Part shown: piece after piece, positions 60,175 to 64,000 of the stretch
How the letters are laid out: every line of letters starts with the position of its first letter
How positions within the stretch are numbered: the stretch's first letter is position 1
Source: Paenibacillus sp. SYP-B4298
GTDB lineage: Bacteria; Bacillota; Bacilli; Paenibacillales; Paenibacillaceae
NCBI RefSeq assembly: GCF_027627475.1
Contig: NZ_CP115484.1
Span: 3,766,001 to 3,830,000, forward strand
Direction: 5' to 3'
Length of the DNA stretch: 64,000 bases
The notes under the pieces: generated by a model
Told to the model about the DNA's origin: nothing
The model's input: the letters and a program-made list of their open reading frames with translations, nothing else
The model's database searches: none
Made by a program: the position numbers and the translations under genes

Positions 60175-61725
60175 TCAATGCACCTCATCTGTTTCAACAC
60201 TATCAGTAAATATTTCAAATTGCTTGTAGCCTCCCTCGGTTCGTTCTGTTCGTGTTTTTGTATATTGAAATCTTAAATTCAGACCTTCAATGATATCTCG
60301 AAGAGGGTAAAAAACACGATGGTTCCAAGTCATGATTTTGTTCTTATCCAGCTTCATTTCTTTTTGCGCATATTTGATTATATATTTCCCATTGTTCTCT
60401 TTTATTGACCCTTGCAGCCCATTCATTAAGTCTCTGAGTGGAGCATAAGCCGTTCCATTGGAAGAAAAAAAAGTGCCTTGCCCTTCGTATTGCACCAACG
60501 AATCTCCGATTTTGATCGCAATAGGATCCTCGGCCACCATAAACTGCTCCAACTCAAAATTGAAGGTATAGTTAGAATAAGAGTGCTCTGGCGCATAAGA
60601 TCTTCGGACCGACACACCATTTCTCAAATTGAAGACACCATAGCCTATTGCTATAGAGCTCACTATTTCTTCACTGTCATCACTCCAAACTATACTTCGA
60701 TTAGGATAGTCTATTCTTTTGTTTCCTGGTATGTAAATTGTATTAATTTTGGCTCCGGTTTCTGTTTCATAGACTTCAAAATATTTAGGCAGGCTTGGAG
60801 ATCTTGAATATTGATACGACACAATATATTTTCCCTCTGGTGAAAAAAGCTCTACTGATTCACGCTGCGAAACCGAAAACTGATTAAAAAGAGAAGGTGT
60901 CACCTCACTAAGAATAACCTTTTTTTGGTTTTTAGTAATAAACTGAGCAGTAACTTTATCCTTTGAACGAATAATACTGTATTGCGCGCTTCCTACCTTC
61001 CTGACAAAGCTTTCCTGTTTATTTTCATCCGAATATTTGTCCCATGGATACAATGGATCGATGCTTCCATTAAAATTTATTTTGTATGAATTGCGATTGT
61101 AGTTATAATACAGGTCTCCATAGTTTATGTGGGGTTCATATAAGGAGAAGGAATTGCCTCCGTACAGAAAAATCATATTTTTTGCACTAGCAATGTACTT
61201 GTTATCTTCTAAAGAGTACAACTGCCATATCTCTTTATCTTTTCGTTTTAGACTGTATACTTTTTCATTAGGAAATATAGTAAAGGATCCATCAAATCCT
61301 TCCGATGCCTTAACCTCCCTCATCTTTTTCAGTTGCCCTGATTTATAATTATATTTCAACAAGGAGCTGCTAATTTTTTTATTATCTTCAAATAATTCAT
61401 GGTAAAAGTAGAGGTCAAAGTCATTAATTTTCTTAACTACCCGACTGCTGCTATACGCGAAACCAAAAAAGCTGGATTGGCGATCTGTTTTATTCACTTC
61501 AATAGGAATATCTATTCGCTCTGTTCTTATTTGCCCCGTCTTATAATCGACAATACTAACATATAGCACATAACGATCCTCCGAGCAGTTGGCACAGCCA
61601 GCAGAGAAATAATATTTCTCCTTTGTAGGCTCAATGGAATGGAGATTATCTTCCGCATATGCCACAGTCCCTCCAATGAGTAGCGACAGCACTATTAGTC
61701 CAAAAACTCTTAAAGATAAACTCAT
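60175..61725 (-). CDS. Secreted beta-propeller-like protein with copper-amine-oxidase-type stalk domain
   Basis: A 516-residue exported protein. The signal peptide ends around VAYA-E25. Shortly after, a CxxC pair (C44, C47 in SAGCANCSED) begins a long region rich in Tyr, Ser and beta strands, probably a propeller (repeated YSLKRKDKEIWQLYS, YIVSYQYSRSP and SIVWSDDSEE patterns). The C-terminal 110 residues are the CuAO N1-like stalk domain (VQYEGQGTFFSSNGTAYAPL, RVFYPLRDIIEGL) common on Paenibacillus surfaces. The DNA is much more AT-rich than its neighbours, hinting at transfer. AAGGTGG precedes the ATG. Its stop lies close to the end of xylR. Confidence 0.75.
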   Translation of the reverse strand: MSLSLRVFGLIVLSLLIGGTVAYAEDNLHSIEPTKEKYYFSAGCANCSEDRYVLYVSIVDYKTGQIRTERIDIPIEVNKTDRQSSFFGFAYSSSRVVKKINDFDLYFYHELFEDNKKISSSLLKYNYKSGQLKKMREVKASEGFDGSFTIFPNEKVYSLKRKDKEIWQLYSLEDNKYIASAKNMIFLYGGNSFSLYEPHINYGDLYYNYNRNSYKINFNGSIDPLYPWDKYSDENKQESFVRKVGSAQYSIIRSKDKVTAQFITKNQKKVILSEVTPSLFNQFSVSQRESVELFSPEGKYIVSYQYSRSPSLPKYFEVYETETGAKINTIYIPGNKRIDYPNRSIVWSDDSEEIVSSIAIGYGVFNLRNGVSVRRSYAPEHSYSNYTFNFELEQFMVAEDPIAIKIGDSLVQYEGQGTFFSSNGTAYAPLRDLMNGLQGSIKENNGKYIIKYAQKEMKLDKNKIMTWNHRVFYPLRDIIEGLNLRFQYTKTRTERTEGGYKQFEIFTDSVETDEVH

Positions 61726-61746
61726 CTTTTATCCACCTTAAAATAA

Positions 61747-62610
61747 TTATGTTGATGCATACTTCTTCCGGTATTGCAGAGGCGGGTAGCCCGATTGCTC
61801 GGAGAAGGTGCGCGAGAAATGCGGTGTCTGCTTGAAGCCGGTCTCGGCGGCAATCCGCGCTATCGTCCAGTCAGTCTTGATCAGCATTAGCTTGGCCTGG
61901 TCAACACGATAATGGAGCAAATATTGCTGCGGCGTGCTTCCATACACCTCAAGCATGCAACGGGCAATATAGTTGGGGTGCAAGCCCAGCTCCTCCCCCA
62001 GCGACTTGTTCGTCACCTGCTGCTGGTAATTGCGCTTCAGATAGGCTGCCGCCCGCTCAGCGACGTTCACGGCAGTAGGCGCTGCCGCTGCACGCCATTC
62101 CTGCTCGATCAACTGGAGCAGTTGCAGGAACAGCTTCTGGCATTGCCAGAAGGATTCGGCGATCGGACTTCCTCCAGCCTGCCGCAACGCATCAAGCAGC
62201 CTGTCCGCCTCCTCCGGGCGGGTCAGCTTCATGTGCTTGGGCAGTCGAATGGTATATAGATAGTGATCGCCATGCAGTGTCGCAGCAGCGCCGCCGCGGC
62301 ACTCCTCCCACACGCCCGGCGTCTGAAAATGAATCCAGTCGAACACCGTCTCCTCCGGGCAACCCTTATATCCGCGATGTGCCCTGTCCGGTCGCAGCAG
62401 TACGATCTGCCCTGGGCCAAGCGTCCAGACAGTGCCATCCTCCTCAATCGTTAGCTCCCCTTGCCTGATATACAGCAGGTCGAAGGTGCCCCGATTCGCT
62501 CGGCTGGGATGAAGCTGCCCTGCTTCGTAGCGGCGATGATCAGCCTCTATGAAGTAGGGCAGCGGTGGAGCCAAAAAATGTAGTAGAGGCATAGCTGTTG
62601 TCGTGCTCAT
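61747..62610 (-). CDS. AraC-family transcriptional regulator
   Basis: A 287-residue regulator with an N-terminal cupin domain (HPSRANRGTFDLLYIRQGE, then LGPGQIVLLRPDRAHRGY) and a C-terminal AraC DNA-binding domain (KSLGEELGLHPNYIARCM and IARIAAETGFKQTPHFSRTF). The cupin type is common among sugar-sensing regulators in Paenibacillus. It overlaps the upstream ArsR-type gene by four bases and lies 21 bp before the AT-rich secreted-protein gene. All three may be one transcript. The effector is not known. Confidence 0.9.
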   Translation of the reverse strand: MSTTTAMPLLHFLAPPLPYFIEADHRRYEAGQLHPSRANRGTFDLLYIRQGELTIEEDGTVWTLGPGQIVLLRPDRAHRGYKGCPEETVFDWIHFQTPGVWEECRGGAAATLHGDHYLYTIRLPKHMKLTRPEEADRLLDALRQAGGSPIAESFWQCQKLFLQLLQLIEQEWRAAAAPTAVNVAERAAAYLKRNYQQQVTNKSLGEELGLHPNYIARCMLEVYGSTPQQYLLHYRVDQAKLMLIKTDWTIARIAAETGFKQTPHFSRTFSEQSGYPPLQYRKKYAST

Positions 62611-63527
62611 GATGTTCCTTGCTCCTTCTTGTAATATACGCGAATAACAATGTCTTGCTCGTAATTCCCGAATGACTTGCCAAACAGCGTCAAGCCGCCA
62701 ACATGTGCCGCATCATCTGCCACCTCGAAGCGGATCGTCCAGAAGCTCCCTGCCGCATTGACCTGCTCCACCGTCGTATCCGACATGCGGCCTCCATCCA
62801 GAAATGTGCCGTCTGCTCCAATGCGGATAATCTTGAGCATGCCGTATTGGTTCGTATTATCATGCCACCAGGCAGGGGTTAAGCGCCCGCGAGCGTGACC
62901 GAAGTCGCCTGGGCTCGTCCATTGACCCAGCGGCATCCCGTTCAGTGTGAAGGAGATGTCCGATGGCCATCTTTCATTAATTCCCGGTGCCTCCGAGCCG
63001 ATCTCCATCGAGATTTCAATCTCCTCTAGCTGTTGACCCGCCAGCAAATAGTTCGGAAATTTATATTCCAAAAACCCTTTGCCAAACCATACGATCTCGG
63101 CATTCATTCGCTCCGGCGACATGAAATATCGCGGATCGTCATACTGACCGATAATGCTGGAGTGAGTCGCCAGGCCACAGGTCGGATAGACGTTATAATC
63201 GGTGAAATGGCCCACGGGAATCGTAATTTCATACTTCTCCCGCGGCACGGCCTCCACCTGGGGAAATTCGACATGGATATGATTGGTCGTTGGATAGCAT
63301 AATTTATAGGTAGCTCCGTTATGCCGTTCCATCTTGCAATGAATGAGTCCCGCCTTCTCCAGCTTGCCCACATGCATCGTCATAATCGCGGCACTAAGAC
63401 CAAGCGTCTCCGCCAGCTCCTTGTTATGCATGGGCTTCTCAGCGATTAGACGCAAAATATTCAATCGAACTTCACTTGCAAGCGCTTCATACACGGGCAA
63501 GGAAGCTTTGCTGATGTCAGCTTTCAT
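62607..63527 (-). CDS. ArsR-type winged-helix regulator fused to a beta-rich domain
   Basis: A 306-residue protein. The first 85 residues are an ArsR-like winged helix (VYEALASEVRLNILRLIAE, NKELAETLGLSAAIMTMHVG, KLEKAGLI). The remaining 220 residues are mostly beta strands with many aromatics (WFGKGFLEYKFP, LEEIEISMEIGSEAPG, DISFTLNGMPLGQW, ARGRLTPAWWHDNTNQYG), resembling a jelly-roll or carbohydrate-binding fold. It lacks ArsR metal cysteines in the usual place. ATG 63527 follows GAGG by seven bases; an ATG twelve codons earlier has no ribosome site. It overlaps the AraC gene by four bases. Sensing a sugar is plausible but inferred. Confidence 0.82.
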   Translation of the reverse strand: MKADISKASLPVYEALASEVRLNILRLIAEKPMHNKELAETLGLSAAIMTMHVGKLEKAGLIHCKMERHNGATYKLCYPTTNHIHVEFPQVEAVPREKYEITIPVGHFTDYNVYPTCGLATHSSIIGQYDDPRYFMSPERMNAEIVWFGKGFLEYKFPNYLLAGQQLEEIEISMEIGSEAPGINERWPSDISFTLNGMPLGQWTSPGDFGHARGRLTPAWWHDNTNQYGMLKIIRIGADGTFLDGGRMSDTTVEQVNAAGSFWTIRFEVADDAAHVGGLTLFGKSFGNYEQDIVIRVYYKKEQGTS

Positions 63528-63579
63528 GCGGAAACCTCGCTCCTCAATATCATTTGAAATCATCTAAGCACGGATTCGA

Positions 63580-64000
63580 CTAGTCGCGCTCATTATATGC
63601 CCGCAGCATTGTATAACGAGCCCTGACATGATGCGCCTGCTGCAGGCTGCGCTGCGCAAGCTCCGGCTCAATGCCAAGCTGCTGCAGATTATCCGGCCCG
63701 CCTGCCGTGCGCAGCCACTGCTGTAGCTGCTCTGGCTGCGGAATCTGCGCTAGCCAGCTAGCGATCTCCTCCCAGCGGTCGTGCACGGCCTCACTGAAGC
63801 CTGTCGGCCCTTCTGCCGCGATACGGTGATAGAGTGCCGCGATCTGTGCACAGGCGACACCAACCTTGGCCCCGTGCAGCAGTTGCTTGCGCCCCTCCTT
63901 CAGAAATTCCATCTCCCAGTAATGGGACAGATGATGCTCTGCACCGGAGGCGGGATGAGACTGGCCGAAGATCAGCATCGCCAGCCCGGACTCGATGAGA
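63580..64000 (-). CDS. egsA: Glycerol-1-phosphate dehydrogenase AraM/EgsA, C-terminal part
   Basis: The C-terminal 139 residues of an iron-containing-alcohol-dehydrogenase-fold enzyme; the 5' part lies past the right edge. The segment SHPASGAEHHLSHYWEM, with metal-ligand His residues, is the signature of the AraM/EgsA group, which reduces dihydroxyacetone phosphate to sn-glycerol-1-phosphate in Bacillus. The motif HGAKVGVACA follows. In Bacillus subtilis this gene lies in the arabinose operon, so L-arabinose genes may lie beyond the window. The ArsR-type regulator starts 52 bp after its stop on the same strand. Confidence 0.88.
   Translation of the reverse strand, partial: LIESGLAMLIFGQSHPASGAEHHLSHYWEMEFLKEGRKQLLHGAKVGVACAQIAALYHRIAAEGPTGFSEAVHDRWEEIASWLAQIPQPEQLQQWLRTAGGPDNLQQLGIEPELAQRSLQQAHHVRARYTMLRAYNERD

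Overview
The window reads as a chromosomal segment of a spore-forming, low-to-mid GC Firmicute, most likely Paenibacillus or a close relative. This is inferred from gene content: OpuA with a GbsR-type regulator, EcsAB, YneF, YwbE, bacilliredoxin, a KinB-like orphan sensor kinase and a megaterium-type XylR/xylO system. Strong AGGAGG-type ribosome sites and frequent GTG/TTG starts agree. I see no rRNA, tRNA, CRISPR array, prophage or insertion sequence. About 60 protein genes are supported, most in short operons, many of them closed by perfect hairpins.

Region 1-17 kb: a YesM-type histidine kinase with the start of its response regulator at the left edge; an overlapping MBL-hydrolase/TetR pair; glutamate dehydrogenase; an AraC-type sensor domain without its DNA-binding half, placed under a perfect 7-1-7 Fur box; a leftward chemosensory operon cheB-cheW-cheA-MCP; NAD-malic enzyme with a large permease and a TauE-type exporter; and a membrane-anchored phosphoesterase.

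Region 17-33 kb: inositol monophosphatase; ddl, a small protein and uvsE in one operon; an amidase; aconitase; a CDF metal exporter with an elaborate leader; the opuA glycine betaine importer divergent from its GbsR-type regulator; an IclR regulator and an M50 protease. A 19-bp palindrome upstream of the IclR gene is almost repeated in the aconitase leader, and a Fur box with a leftward promoter lies just past the aconitase terminator.

Region 33-55 kb: housekeeping and stress genes. These include two superoxide dismutases (one with a long N-terminal helical extension), folE, yneF, queG, signal peptidase, a DUF402 phosphatase, mutY, acpS, nadE, bacilliredoxin, a probable sporulation kinase followed by an overlooked 42-residue TTG-start gene, hydrolases, a BaiN-type flavoprotein, ecsAB and a SPFH/ribbon-helix-helix pair.

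Region 55-64 kb: xylose catabolism (xylAB divergent from xylR, with two 25-bp xylO operators), a strikingly AT-rich secreted protein, and an overlapping ArsR-AraC regulator pair next to a glycerol-1-phosphate dehydrogenase (AraM/EgsA) cut by the right edge. In this last region the most unusual item is the ArsR-type protein fused to a large beta-rich domain. The best leads for new biology are the shared IclR-type palindrome, the two Fur-box loci, the ArsR/AraC/secreted-protein cluster and the SPFH-RHH pair.
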